Origin: Typha latifolia
Taxonomy: Eukaryota; Streptophyta; Magnoliopsida; Poales; Typhaceae
Length of the DNA: 64,000 bases
Assembly: GCA_019914945.1 (NCBI GenBank)
Contig: CM034099.1
Location: forward strand, 21,974,704-22,038,703
Reading direction: 5' to 3'
Below are positions 1 through 13,230 of the stretch, one piece after another; the first letter of the stretch is position 1, and the number at the start of each line of letters is the position of its first letter. The notes under the pieces were generated by a model. It was not told the origin of the DNA. It did no database searches and saw only the letters and a list, made by a program, of their open reading frames with translations. The position numbers and the translations under genes are program-made.

Positions 1-1398
1 ACAAGGGACAAAAAAGAATGAGTAAGAGATGACACGTACAATATATTATCACACTTTAATTACAAACGTAAAGATGAGTCACGATGGCTTATACTGCAAT
101 CATTCTTAAATAATTTAGTATTACCAGCTAAAGGAAACACCATCTGTTTGTCAAGTAAACCTAACTCTATCTCTCCGCTAAAGATCAACAAAACAAGTGC
201 AGCTTCAAATACCATGAATTAGTGGCAAGATAGATATCCTCCTTCAGAATCATTTTTTTGCGCCAGCCCATGGTCTACATTCACTGTGTGGTCCTTGGAC
301 ATCTTTTTAGTGCTAGATTCGTATGGATTCTCTTTGCGTGTGTCCTCCACAAGCCAAATCAAATTTCAAATTTTTTAACACCCAAAATGCATTTGATGAG
401 GTCTAGAAACAGCGACAAACAATTATTGGTGATGAAACTAGGGATTCAAGACTCTGATTGGGTTGTCATCTTGTGTTTGTGATATTCCTGGTATGGGACT
501 GTGGATTGGTTGCAACTTCTCACAGGGCCCTTGACGTTAAGATTTCTGCCAGTCAGAAATGCATTTAATTGTTGGAAGGAGTAGGTAAGGAATAAATACA
601 GCCTTTAAGCTCAAGAGATCAGCAAATAAATAAGCATATGTTGTATCTACTCCATTAATCCATTTATAAATCAGGTCTACTTAGAAGGGCTTTCTACGAA
701 AATGCTGCATAAAGGATTACACAAATGGCTATTACTGAAACAAGCATGGTCCAAGACATTGGAATACATCTCCAACATCTCGATTGACCTCCTACCAATT
801 ATATGAATAATTTTGAGGAAGGACATTAGAAAGTGTCAAAGAAGTAAAGTTGCAGCATAAGATCATGAAAACATGGATCATTGCAAGTCTGAAATCACAC
901 TTCATGTTGAACAACAGAACTTACAAACAAGCTTAATTGGGGACTCATCCCCATTTCTTCTCAAAAAAAAAAAAAAAAAAAGACTCGTTACGTCAGTTCT
1001 CTTTGCTGTGACATTTTAATAGTCTCATAACTCTCTTAAGTCCATGTTAGAAAAAAATATGAATTCGAGGGACATGTAAACAATGGATTCAATAGAAGAT
1101 TGAGTGTTTAACTTGAACACTATAATTCATGACAAAGATTGCAATAAAGCTAATGGTCCGCATTTCTTCCCCATACTACCAAAAAGGAAGAGAATAAATG
1201 ACTGATGGCCAAGCAAAAGTATATATGTCATCAGGTAACCAACTTGTTACTTGTCATCTAGCTGACTAGCTCCCATTACTGTTCTCTACATAGATGAACA
1301 GTGGAGGGCGGCTCTCAGAAAAGCAGGAATTGCGAATGCCAGCATAAATCTAAGAGTCAAATGAAGTCAGCCTCACTGATATCCAGCAGTAAGTAGTC
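1..1398. other. Intergenic / 3' flank of nicastrin, no gene recognised
   Basis: The stretch downstream of the nicastrin stop codon is AT-rich and has no open frame that resembles a protein. The part nearest 1398 should include the nicastrin 3' UTR, because that gene runs leftward. A plain A-run lies near 963-981. A 74-codon frame at 258-482 on the plus strand has no recognisable features and I treat it as chance. Confidence 0.5.
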
Positions 1399-3822
1399 TT
1401 AGTCATGCTTCATAGCCTTCGCTAGAGAAGCTCTGGCAACAATCACCATGACGTACGAGGCGATTGTAACAGTCACGCCACCAAGAAGAACAAACCGGTC
1501 ATAAGTTGCACTCTGCACTGTATAAACTCTAAGACCAATAGTATTCCAAAAGCTTTCAGTCCAAACAGGATCTACTGCCCCCATAGTATCAGAGGAATTG
1601 GCAGGCAAGACATGCCATGAATTGTCTACAAACTTCAGCCTTGTTGAATAAGCTGGAATGTACCTGAATTGGAAAGATTATCATAAGAAGCATTAGAGAA
1701 AATAAAATAAAAAAGAGGCTTGAAACAGATACTAAAAAATAGGAATGTAATTGACAGCCATCCATCGCCATAGACACTGAGAATGGAACTGATTAGACAA
1801 GGGCAATATGTGTTCCCTGAAATAAGAAAGAATCAACAGAAGAATGTACTGTTTCTTCTCTGTGAGATCTACAGAAGAATGGCATTTCTTATGCATGAAA
1901 AGCAATGTTCAGTGTACTCAACAGCAATTTCAATCTAGAAGCTGTACATAGTCAGATGTTGGTGGAGTTGCTCCCCAGGGCGGAAAGCCCTCATGATTGT
2001 AATCTTATTGGTAAGAAAAACTACAAATGAATATGGTATACCAATAATGGAGTAAACATGGAGGGAAAGGAATGGGGCTAAGATCCCTTTCATCTCAAAG
2101 GAAAAACAGGAAGCAACTAGGGAAATATCTGCTAGTGTTCTAGGTGCCATAGGATGGAACCAAAGGAAAAAATGCAGAGGCATCTTGCATCATAAGTAAT
2201 AGAGATTCGTTAACCATTGCATACTGGTATGCTAACCAAGGGGAAAAGGAAATACCTTGTTGTAGATTTAACACATCTACCTTTGCCCTCAATTTCTGCC
2301 CCAATGCATATTTCCCCGACGTTACTGCACTCTCCCGCACATGGAGTTATATTGTCCTTCTTGATAGCAGTTTTATCAGCCAAAAAGTTCCACACAAACC
2401 GAGACGTATCATCAGCATATTGAGGGGATTGAGTCTCAGAAGGTGAATCAAGAAAAACACCGACATAGTGACTTGGGCAATTGTTGCTTGGAGAAATGAA
2501 TTTTCTTACAATGCCACAAGACAGGCCCGGTTCACAAGTCAAAAGGCATCCCACTAATTCTTCAACCAAGGAGACGTTTACTTTTATAGCATTCAGTGTC
2601 ATAAGATCCAAGGGCAAGTCATCAGTTGCAAGAATGTACAATGCCCGGGCAACCAAAGCAGCAGCAGCTGCTATTGATGAAGAGTTGATATTTGCTGCGT
2701 TTCAAGTAAGGAGTAGGATGGACAACCAAATCTCAAGGAAATAAAGTCTATATTCATGTATCATAAATGCTCGACTTACATGGATTATCCAGATGGCTGT
2801 GGTAAAAATTATTGCTGAAGGAAGAATCAAAGTCCTCCAATACAATTCCAGAAGTTGATGGGTTCTGCACAGATGACCAGATATATCAACAAATGGCAAG
2901 TATATGTATATATGAAAACATAGAGAGAGAGAGAGACCACTAAGAAGAGAAAATAAGGACTTTCCGAAGTCATGGCTACCAAGAAATACAGTTATGGACA
3001 TTTGGATTTTTAGCATAAAATTGACTGTCTGAACTGGTGAAGTTTTCTCATTACTGTCATAAAGTGCATAAGCCTGAATGCTGTTGATGCAATCTTCTTA
3101 CTAAAGCAGCCGAATTAAACATACCAAGCCTTTAAACAAAGCTGAACTCTTGTGCTCAAGTGACTCAAGAACTTTAGAAGGCTATGCAGATTTCATTTGG
3201 ACATGATTCTAAAATTTGTAATATTCAAAAAAAAAAAAAAAAAAGAGGAGAGGGGCACGTGCCTCACCCTTCTCCTCCTTTCTTTCTCTTCTCTTCTTTC
3301 CTTCTCCAACTCAAGTTAGGGGCGATTGCCAGATTTTCCACGATGCCCTAGCTATAAAACCTAGCAAACCCCTCTACGAGAGGTATTGGGATTTTTCTTC
3401 TCCTTCTCTTCGTTCTTTCCCTTAACTTTCCTTTTCTTCCTCCACCACCGAAGTCGCCGTTGTTGTGGTTGGGTTGTCGGAGCGCCGCTGGAGTAAATTA
3501 CTATCACCAAACGAGCCGCTTATGAGTCCTCTCCCACCAATTTTAATTTGAGTTTAATAAGGTAGATTGAAAATACCTAAATTTTGGTGTTTGCGGTTTC
3601 GACTAAGCTCGTTGATGGGCAGTTTTGGGTCACTGCAACCCTTTACTAGAAATTTCGTGTCGTCAGCATCGTGCCATAAGTACTTCCTTTTAAGAGCCCT
3701 CGTGGCTTGGATCGCCACTCCTATGAAGTCAACCCGACTTCCTCTCTTCTCGAGCACGTGGCTACGGTGGTGAGGAATCGTCGGGTGCTGTAAGAGGACC
3801 ACTGGTGACGGTGATCACTGGT

Positions 3823-3869
<47 letters not shown>

Positions 3870-6800
3870 GGTCCCTTTAAGGAAGAAGACAGTCTGGCAA
3901 CACGAGTCTAATTTTCTTCCCTTAAGTTGAGGGGATTCACGTCAAGTTTGGATTTCAAATCCAAAGGACACGACCCAACTCAATTAGTTTTATGGGAGTC
4001 AGTCTTTAGCCCAATCCATTTAAATTGAATTTCTAGGTGCTCAGCTGTAGCCTAGCCCAACCCTTTGGGCTTGAATCAGCCCATTGTAAAAATTTAATTA
4101 GTTTTAAATTCAGAAACTTTAGTTATTGTTAAATTAAAATAAGAGTTTATTTATGGATGACAGTGAAGATTTGCACTCATCTCTAGATTATTGACCGCAA
4201 GTGGGGATTTACTCACATATTTATCCTCTCATGTTTTGTATTATAGCTTTATTATATTGTCTTCATACTTCGTGTATCATTATTGTTTTCATGAAGATAC
4301 ATGCCATACATTAATTCATAAAAATATTATTCTTTGTGCAATTAGCCAATATATTGGTCATGAGTAGTTTGCTTGGCATGAGTTATAAATAGGTTGGATT
4401 CTGATAACAAACCCAGGCAAGATATTCTTCGTACATCTTCCTGTGGTGATTCAACTCTACCTTGAAATCCAGAGAGACAAACCTATTCCTAATCCTATAA
4501 TCCGTTTAGGTCACTCTAGCAGGATTAGGAAACAGTCTAGACTAGACTAGAAATCTCCCTGAGGAGATCCTAATCTCTCTATGGTTAGTGAAAAAGACAG
4601 GTTAAATTTATCATATTATGGTACCTCCCCATGATCCTAACCAAATCAATTATGAAAGAAGACTCAAGAGTCATCTCGAGGTGATTTTTAGTTAATGTGA
4701 ATTCAAGTGCAGTCTCAAACTGAGATAGTTGGCAATATTGAGATTGAGAAAACTTGTAAATTAAAATCGAGCATGTTATTAGCTTATTAATCGTACTATA
4801 ATTACTTGTGCTTATTATCCATATTACGAACATGCCAGCTATTGTTACTAATTATGAACCTTTGGTTAAGATTTCATTTCCTATTAGATAAAATAGGATT
4901 TATTCTAGCTTTTGAGTAGATTCACTCACTAAGCCAAAGTTGCTAGCTCATTAAGCTCTTTTATCATTTCAAATGCTGGTCACCGCAGCGAATGAACGTG
5001 GGAGCTGGGACTCTACCTCCATTTAGAATTTTGGCCTTTACACCTTCAGTTGTAGTAGTGGTCTTTAGTTTTAAATTAAAAAGCTAAATATTGCTTTAGT
5101 AATATTTAGAAGACCTTGATTGTATAATTTTAATATTTTATATCTTTGAAGGTTTTTGAATAGAAGTTATTAAATATAATGAGTTTTATTATATTACAAA
5201 GTTCGATAACTGTTAAGGCTTTGTGTATCTCAAGCCTATAGGAATACATGGCCGGTCATGATTTCTATATTGAGTCCTAACAAAATTCTTGGAAAATGGG
5301 AAATACAAGATTTTAAAACTCGACATGCAATCACACAACCAGATTTTAGATAAAAATGACTAACCTCAGGACTCAAATTCATCATGGTCTAACTCGTAAA
5401 ATGCCTAAACAACAACTAGAAGGCAGAATGCCTTTGAGCTACTCTTACAGTTTAAGATGTTTAGGTAGATAATCAAGTCATCCAAAATTAAATGCTCAGT
5501 CAGATCTCGACTGCCATCATGAGAAAGCAATTGAAGCAGCGAGCAGAGAGCAGCGGGTATGTATTTTAGCAATACACTAAATATAGTTGGAATAACAATC
5601 TTAAAAACCATATTACAAATTTCAGTAAGAATCTAGTCAAGTAATTTAGCCATAAATACAAACAAAGTAGAACTGACATGAATTGTATGTTATACAACAG
5701 CTCACAGATTCCTAAAGATCATGTTGTTTACTTCTTTCTACTAACCTTAGCCGGCACTTATGAAATAAATCTACAAAAATACTGTAGGGAATAAAATATA
5801 CAATTAAGAAAAGCTTTCAATTAGACCAACCTTTCTAAGAAAGGTCATCAATGAAGATGGTGGAACACCAGGATTTGATGCATCTGCAGTTCTGATCTTA
5901 ACATTATCTGAACCAAGTGAATCACTGGCACTTTGTAAGGCACTCAGCATTTCTTTTCTAAAGGATGAACCCTACAAAATATAGCAAAGGAAATTCTCAA
6001 TGGAGAAAAGGTTTCAACCATTCAGCTATTTAGGTCATCCACTTACTGTAAACATGAAAATGAAGATGCATAAAGTTGCCCATCTATCAGATTACAAGAT
6101 GCAACAAAAGCCTTAGTAACAATAAAAATGACCACTAACTTCTTTATAATACTCAAGGAATGTAGTTTTCATTACAGTGTAATTCATTCTAATTCAGTAA
6201 TTTCATCGACTGGCTCCTACCAATGAGTCAGCTTAAGCAAAACTAAAGATAAGAAGGATGATGGTACTTGACATGTATTCTCCCCAAGCATCAGAAAAGC
6301 ATGAAGTACATAATGTTTAGAAATTGAAATTATTTTAACCAGTAATGAAAACTCTACAGAAGACACACCAGATTAGTAGATCAGTTTGATATTAATTGAC
6401 AACTACGCATTAACTATTTGGAAGCTTGCTCAATATCAGTGGCTGCTCCCTTTCATCTCCATCAAGGAAATCTGTAATTATCATTCCCTAAAATATGCTG
6501 CAAAATTAATCATCAAAGAGCAGTGATAGGGACACTGAAAAGGATTTTTCTGCTTGATTTTATATAGGGTGTCTATCATTCACTTTCAATTATTTTTCTA
6601 TTTTTGCTAAATCACTATTCATCTCCATGAGGATCCTATTTATACTTGGTCATTTAGCTTTCCTCAATTATATTTTTATTTTATTTCCGTTTTATGACTC
6701 TGATGAGCCAAAGATAGGAAAAACTGATCTTTCAATATGACCTGAGCAAAAGACTAAGAAATACAACACAGCCTCCTCCAATACTCAGCATTCTTGCCAT

Positions 6801-9800
6801 TTGCCAACAATGCTCAGGAATTTTTTTTAATCTCTTTTTCCATTGTAAACATCACTTGCTCCAAGTCGTGGAATCACCAAAGCTTGATTCATCATGAAGT
6901 CAAGCATTTCTCTCCACCCACCACACCCCAGAATTTAATCTTGTAAATTCCAATACTTAAATGAAATTTATGTCTAAGATAGGACAGCATGGGAAGGAAA
7001 ATTCTTAGCTCTCTATGCATAGCCGCATAGGCCAGACTCACCCCTTCAGAATGTGCATAAAAGGTTGTACCCTCTTGACCTAAGCCCTTGCCAACAGAAC
7101 CTATCTCAAGTACCTGAAAAATAGCATAGGTTACATCTCCATGATAAACAAATAATATGGTTAAGAAAATGTCAAATGGAACCATATTAAAAACTTTGAC
7201 ACTAAAAAGAGAGTAAATTTACTAAATAAATCTCTAGTTTAATAAAAAGTCTCACGATAAAAGACTGAGGGATGGGCCAACTCTGTCGCTAAAGGTCATG
7301 AAGAGATTCAAGAGAATAGTCTGACAAGTCTACCCTGTCATCGATGAAACCAGTTATACATAAAATGCCAAAGTTGGTTACTTGCCAGACTAGTACTCTT
7401 TCTCTATATTTGAAGACCAAAGTAAGAGTCCAGTAATAAAAAAATTCCACAGATAAAAAAAAATAATATGGAAAAAGGCACAGAACCAGTAGATGATACA
7501 AACTTAACTAAAATAAGAAAGCCAGAGCCAATGACAAGAGTTCATTACAAGGAAAACCAAATTAATATCAATTTATGGATGTATCCTATTAAAGGTTTAA
7601 AAAAAGGAGTCAAGTAGTCAACAGAAAAACTCATTAATAATTACCCAAGAAATATTTCTAACATGAATCATCATGCTGGATTTCCTACAAAATGGATAGG
7701 CTATCAATAGAATAGAGTTATACAACAGCTCTTTATAACCTATATATGAGTTTAGAAAATCGAAAGATGAACTTCTACCTATATATTTTGGATTTTAATA
7801 AGTAATAAGCAAGAAGAGTCAGTTGTCATAGGAAGAACACGAGGAACCCAAAGCTTCAAAGGTTTGCAAGAGGTTCAGGGATTGGATCTGATTTCTGTAA
7901 GACTTGGTGTAAGGCTTCAATTAGATAATGTAAAACAATGATAAGAGTATAAGACGAACTCTTTAAACTTGAGACATCCTTGCCATGTATCTCCTACCTG
8001 TTCAATCATACTACTGTTAAGGCCATTAACTGCATCTGCACCCATATCTAATTCCTGCAGAAATTTTCGGCTACCAAGGTAACCCCATGCCTCTCCGGTA
8101 AATATCACAAATACAAGCTGCATATAAGCATGGATCTTATATTAGAATACAGAAATATGACACAAATTAAACAAAGGGAAAATAATTACATATCACATTC
8201 ACATATTTTTGTCCTAATAATAATAATTATACAAACACACACACATAATTACCCATGTGTCGAGTTAAAACTTAAAACAATGCACTAACACATACATAGG
8301 TCAATGACTACTAAAAGCTAAAAGGAAAAAATCAAGACAAAAGAAGAAAAAGGATCTTAGGATTGCATAGAAGGTTGCAAAGATAGATATGGGACGCAAA
8401 AGCAATAGTTTGTAGCACAATCTAATTATAGTTTGGTGTTAAAAGGTGAGCTACCTGTTTCCTGAGCTTGTTTAAACCATCAATACTAGAAAGGGCATCA
8501 ACTGCAGTCAGCAGAGCAACCAACCCCTGTGATTGGTCAAACAAATAATCCCTCCATTCTTGAAAACATTTGTTGAAAGTAACATACAGATTTCCAATAC
8601 AAGTAACTTACAGATATGGGAGAATCGGCACCTAGACTTAGGTCACGGAAAAATGATGCGGAATCCTGAGATGCCACCGTCATTAATATAGGTTTGGGAG
8701 GTTTTGTTGATGAAATGTTGAGAGGTGGCAGCGAAGACCATACACTGCCCTTAAGATGTCAGAATAATATAAAAGAAGATTAAATATTCGAAGCAATATA
8801 TATATAAGATGACTATTGAGAGTACTATACGAAAAGATAACAGTAGGTGATATAGATTCCAAAAGAAAATTGTATCTGAAGAAGGTGAGCATTGTTGGCG
8901 TGCATGGCAGTTAATTTCTAGTCAGTTTGAAACGTATTTCCTACAGTGTTAAGTTAAAAATAAGCAGATCCAGGCAAGATCAGAAACTCCTGAGATGTAA
9001 TTTCTTTTTTTTGAAAAATGAGTTCCAACAAATTGTAAAGGAGCTTGTGAAACTGCTAAGATGTCAGTATTTACAATACTATAGCATGCTTAATGTTAAG
9101 CTCTGAATTATTCTTCTTCACTATTCTGTAGAAAAATAATGCACTAACAGAGAAGCTACATAATTCTTGATTGACAAGACAGAAGAAAGAAGGCTGCAAA
9201 AAGATGGATGAACTAATAAGTCTTATCACCAGATTTAATTGAGATCATATTAACCAGAAAGACCGAAAAGGAGTGCTTGTTTAGAGAGAATAAATACGCA
9301 AAGGAAGCCGACTTCTAAATACTAGTGGGTTTATTTTTCCTCTTTCCTGTATTAATAGTAGTATCCTTCAACCAATAAGAGAAATTCAAGAATAAAAGTT
9401 CAGATGCTCATGATCAAGATTATCAGTCCCAACTAAAGCCAGTACTCTCTATTGAAGAGAAGAGCTCAATTTCAGATTGTAATGTAAGAATGGAGCACAG
9501 GCATCAGGTGCATTGTGACAAAATTATCGTAAAATAGTTCTTGCTGATAAGAGAAAAAAATCACCTGAATCCACCTAAGGGCAAACATGACTGTTCTCTC
9601 AGACAAGATTCTGAATCATTAGTGCCAACTTTTGTAGTCTGAAGTCGAAAATAGAAGACAACATTTCAGTCAATATTACTACTTCATAGCCATAAAGTTA
9701 CTACACTACTCGAATAGAAATACTTGAAGAGAACTCTCAAACCTGCATGACCAGGTCAAATTCAGCAACATTTGCTGGATATGCATCACTGTTCTTGGCA

Positions 9801-12800
9801 TTGTTTTTGGCAATCTGGAAGGACACTAACACAAAAATAAGAGTTGCAACACATGCATGAGGAACATATGAAACTTAATATTTAATTTATAAATAAACAA
9901 AGTACAGCTTTGACATGTAACACCATCACTTGTCCAACCAGCAAACAAGTAGCACGAACCAATTATCTAGATATCACACTAATAAGAAACAATCATTCTG
10001 AACAAAGCTGACATAGCATTAGAGCAATCTAGAGAATCATGACAGAAGAAAGAAATACCTCTCGCAAAATTGATGTGCTCTCCATGGAGAGTAAAAAGAC
10101 AGGAAAGTTGTAACGCTTCCACATTATACCAGAACCCTACGCAATGATATGGGCACAATTAATGCTTTTATCTAAGAAACCATGTCAAGTTCTATGACAC
10201 AGAAAGTAATCACAATCAAAAGAACTTAACAATATGGTGATCAAATGAAAGATCAATCTCTAGTAACTTACAGCAGGATTCCATTCATAGCTAAGGTTCC
10301 GGTATGGTGCAAAATTTGCTTGTGGAAATTTTTCAACTGGCGAGAATCCTACATTATCAGAAAATTTTGCATGGTGATTTACTTAAAATGGCATGCAATG
10401 ATAAGGTCATCAATGACAGCTTCAAAACATCCAAAACAAGGTTGATGAAGATATCTAACTGACCCAATGATCTGTTTTTCTGATTGCTTGACTCAACCAA
10501 AACACCAGCTATTCTTTTGGAAAAATCTGGATCACTGGAAACCCTGAACAAAAATTTGGTGTTTATTATGATATTATCTTTCCTGAGCATGTAGTACACG
10601 TTCTTTATGTATAATCATTCTATCAAAGTGATGTATACATGCATCCACAGTATCACAAATGGCAGGCAGGCAAACAAGAATATCAGTTTTTCATCCATTG
10701 AGCAAAGAAAGGAACATACAAAAATGCTCTTAAAAGTGAATTACAAGCTAAAACTCCAAATTTCGGGCCTTTAACAAAAAGGATGGCACAATATCCGCCA
10801 CCAGGGCTATATAAAATCCATAATATCTGAAGGGATCATCTGCTCAAAAGTTTGATACTAGAAGGCATGCACTGATGCACTTGAAGACCTTATTCATTTG
10901 ATAGTTGAGCTGGATCTGGTCTTGCACAAGAATTTCATGGATCCCTCCAGGTAGTGCATTTTTAGCTAATATAGGTGGAGTAAACAATTAGTTGTCTCGC
11001 TGACCATATATCGGCACCAATACAGAGAAGTCTCCACAACACCCACTTATCAAGGTATCAAACTCAAACCAAGTGCATGAAAGGATTAGAAGGCAGAATT
11101 TTGGATAAAAAGGGGGAGAATCAACTTCTCACATTTTCTAATTTTATATTCAAAATAAAATCAGCTTGGATAGGTAGAATTGGTAATCATTGAGGAGTAG
11201 ATTGTGCAGATCTATGCTTTAGACTTCAAAGAATTATGTACTAAAATTTTCTCAAAAGTTTTTAGATGCAATTGGAGAAATAGATCTTCCAGTTTTGATT
11301 CTACCTTAATCATTGAAAATATATTAACAGGACTATATAAATGCATATAGATGTTGCTTAACTTACTTAGATTATGATGAAATAAGAAGCTAATTTATAG
11401 AAGACACATAAGGGCAACTAATGCAATTATTATTGACATCATAATCCATGCAAGACCGTAATAGATAATCAAATGACTACTACAGAGAGTGAGAAATTGT
11501 CATGCCTCCAGAAGAAATTCTGCATCTGTTCTAAGGGAAGCAAAACTGCAGCTAAATGAATCAACTGCTCATCACTTTTGCTGTATTGTACAATTGGTGC
11601 AACAATTTTGTCCCGGCCAGGATCTGATTACATAAAATTTAGATTGGAAATTAAAAAGTAGGCATGGTATCTCATTCTAGTCTATGATATGAAGAACCAG
11701 GTGCTCAAGCATATAAGGACAGTAGATATACCGAGAATTAGTGGGACTGATTTTAAATGGATAATTATGTGATGCTACTTTATCAGTTTAACGGTAACAT
11801 CTGTGGCAGGTAATCTTAAAAGGTAAGGAGATGGAAATGGAAGCAATTTGCATACTTACTAGAACACCCAATTTCACCGAAAAGATTTAAAAGCCTCACA
11901 CAAGGAAAACTTTCAACATTCAAGTACATTGTCTTCTCAAGATCCGGAACTGACTCCAAAGTGCCAACAGCTCCTGATATAGTAATTAAAAGAATCATTT
12001 CTCTTCAGACAGGGATGAAAAGTATAAAAAGCTACATGAACAAAGCATCTGACAGAACAGAACAAAGAACCCACAATTGTAGATTTTATTTTCACAATCA
12101 AAAGTCAAAACAACACAGAATCTTTTCCCTTCTACTCCTTCCCTACTATCATAATAATCATCACAGATTTCCACAATTACTCTTGTATTGTGCCGAGCAA
12201 TATTTAAATCTTATCGTCACTATAGAAAAGTATAAGATCATAGCCAGTTAGATAATGAATTACTCCTTAGGTAATTATCTTATTTAATGCAGTTAGTAAT
12301 AGGAAGCACCTTAATATTTATATAAGTAGCTATTTTGCTAATATTAACTACTTACAGACCTACACTTGCCAAAAACTTTCCAAACAAAACAAAACTTGCT
12401 ATGACTCTTAAAAAGCCCACGTGTAATAAGAAAGACTCTTGAAACGACACTGACATTAAACCCATATTAACCCTCATGCTAACGAAGTTGGCAGAATCAA
12501 ACAGCAAGAACAAAAAGATCCAACGCTAACCTGTAAAGAAGTGTTTATAAACCCAAGAAAGGCGGGAAAATCCTATGATAGAAATACAATAGACTCAAAA
12601 GAAAGTTCAGGTAATGCACACTGATGCTAAAATTAACGGCTCTAATCATCTAGTAATGCTCGTCCGATCAGAAAATGCAAGTGCTAGTAACGACCAAACC
12701 GATCAGTTCTACCAAGAGTCAACTTGCATCAAAGTAGGATTTTTCATCAAGAACTGAAAAGATCGACGGAATTCCACAAACCCTCCATACTTCCCGAAAT

Positions 12801-12987
12801 TTGTAAACAGTTCACCTCTCATGGTGGAAGACGTTCGGTAACGATCGGTTCTCAAGATCGGCGAGACATCCAAGAAGGGATCCTTACAAAGGTTCGAAGG
12901 AAGGAGTAGAGAAGACTTACCCGGGATTAGGACGTGAAGAAAAGCAAGAAAAAGGGGAACGGCGGCGAAGAGAACTCTGGGAGCCAT
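1399..12987 (-). CDS. NCT: Nicastrin, gamma-secretase complex subunit (16 coding exons)
   Basis: Single-pass type I membrane glycoprotein that acts as the substrate-receptor subunit of gamma-secretase with presenilin, APH-1 and PEN-2. Coding exons, in gene order on the minus strand: 12987-12921, 11973-11860, 11623-11506, 10543-10464, 10348-10272, 10136-10059, 9814-9743, 9638-9565, 8744-8612, 8526-8455, 8117-7998, 7113-7042, 5971-5831, 2864-2780, 2694-2256, 1663-1399. They sum to 2007 nt, giving 668 aa. The N-terminus (MAPRVLF...) is a hydrophobic signal peptide. The conserved FTGEAWGYLGSR block (Glu near residue 304) matches the glutamate region of the nicastrin ectodomain. The C-terminus has one membrane span (about residues 639-657) and a short basic tail. 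An in-frame ATG lies 45 nt upstream at 13032; I prefer 12987 because the signal peptide starts there. Intron 3 uses a GC donor, and intron 13 (2966 bp) carries a solo LTR. The family call is firm; exact splice sites are by eye. Confidence 0.95.
3217..5282. mobile_element. Solo LTR in nicastrin intron 13
   Basis: The block begins TGT and ends ACA, the usual LTR termini. It is flanked by a perfect 5-bp direct repeat, AAATT, at 3212-3216 and 5283-5287, as expected for a target-site duplication made by an LTR retrotransposon. It is 2066 bp long and has no protein frames. In its first part it contains a TATA-like TATAAAA near 3353-3359 and then pyrimidine-rich sequence, consistent with an LTR promoter. 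No second LTR, gag or pol is present, so this looks like the product of recombination between the two LTRs. Both the termini and the repeat are short, so chance is possible but unlikely. The orientation of the parent element seems to be plus. Confidence 0.65.
3825..3868. repeat. (CT)n microsatellite
   Basis: An uninterrupted CT dinucleotide run of about 22 units lies inside the solo LTR in nicastrin intron 13. Confidence 0.95.
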
Positions 12988-13159
12988 GGCTAAGCGAAGA
13001 CGGAGGAGGAAGAGAAGATGCGCCCTAACCAAAAGGGAGCGGTCAAGGCATGTCGTCGAGAACGCTTTCGTCTTCCCTTGTGTTAGCGTCTGTTTTTCTT
13101 CACTTGAGGATGGAAAAATAATTTTAATTTCTTTTATATTTTGGTAAAATTTTCAACAG
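12988..13159. promoter_or_regulatory. Short spacer between nicastrin start and tRNA-Gly
   Basis: Only 172 bp separate the nicastrin start codon (transcribed leftward) from the 5' end of the tRNA gene (transcribed rightward). The nicastrin 5' UTR and core promoter must lie here or overlap the tRNA. I see no clear TATA box for nicastrin. A TATATTTT-like stretch around 13135-13142 and a CAACA just before 13160 fit the upstream context usual for plant tRNA genes. Confidence 0.4.
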
Positions 13160-13230
13160 GCGCATCTGGTGTAGTGGTATCATAGTACCCTCCCACGGTA
13201 CTGACCGGGGTTCGATTCCCCGGATGCGCA
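13160..13230 (+). tRNA. tRNA-Gly (anticodon CCC)
   Basis: A 71-nt cloverleaf. The acceptor stem GCGCATC pairs perfectly with GATGCGC, followed by discriminator A (13230). The anticodon stem GTACC/GGTAC encloses loop CTCCCAC, with anticodon CCC at 13192-13194. The T arm has the canonical GGTTCGATTCC loop, and the D arm carries TAGTGGTAT (A box). No intron and no encoded CCA. A T-run at about 13246-13255 provides the RNA polymerase III terminator. It decodes GGG glycine codons. All stems pair, so it should be functional. Confidence 0.97.

Noticed and set aside
258..482. 74-codon plus-strand frame
   Set aside because: No homology recognised, no promoter or splice context; chance frame in AT-rich DNA.
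12988..13032. Upstream in-frame ATG of nicastrin (15 extra residues)
   Set aside because: Signal peptide starts cleanly at 12987; the extra residues are arginine/leucine-rich and unlike family N-termini. Kept only as an alternative.
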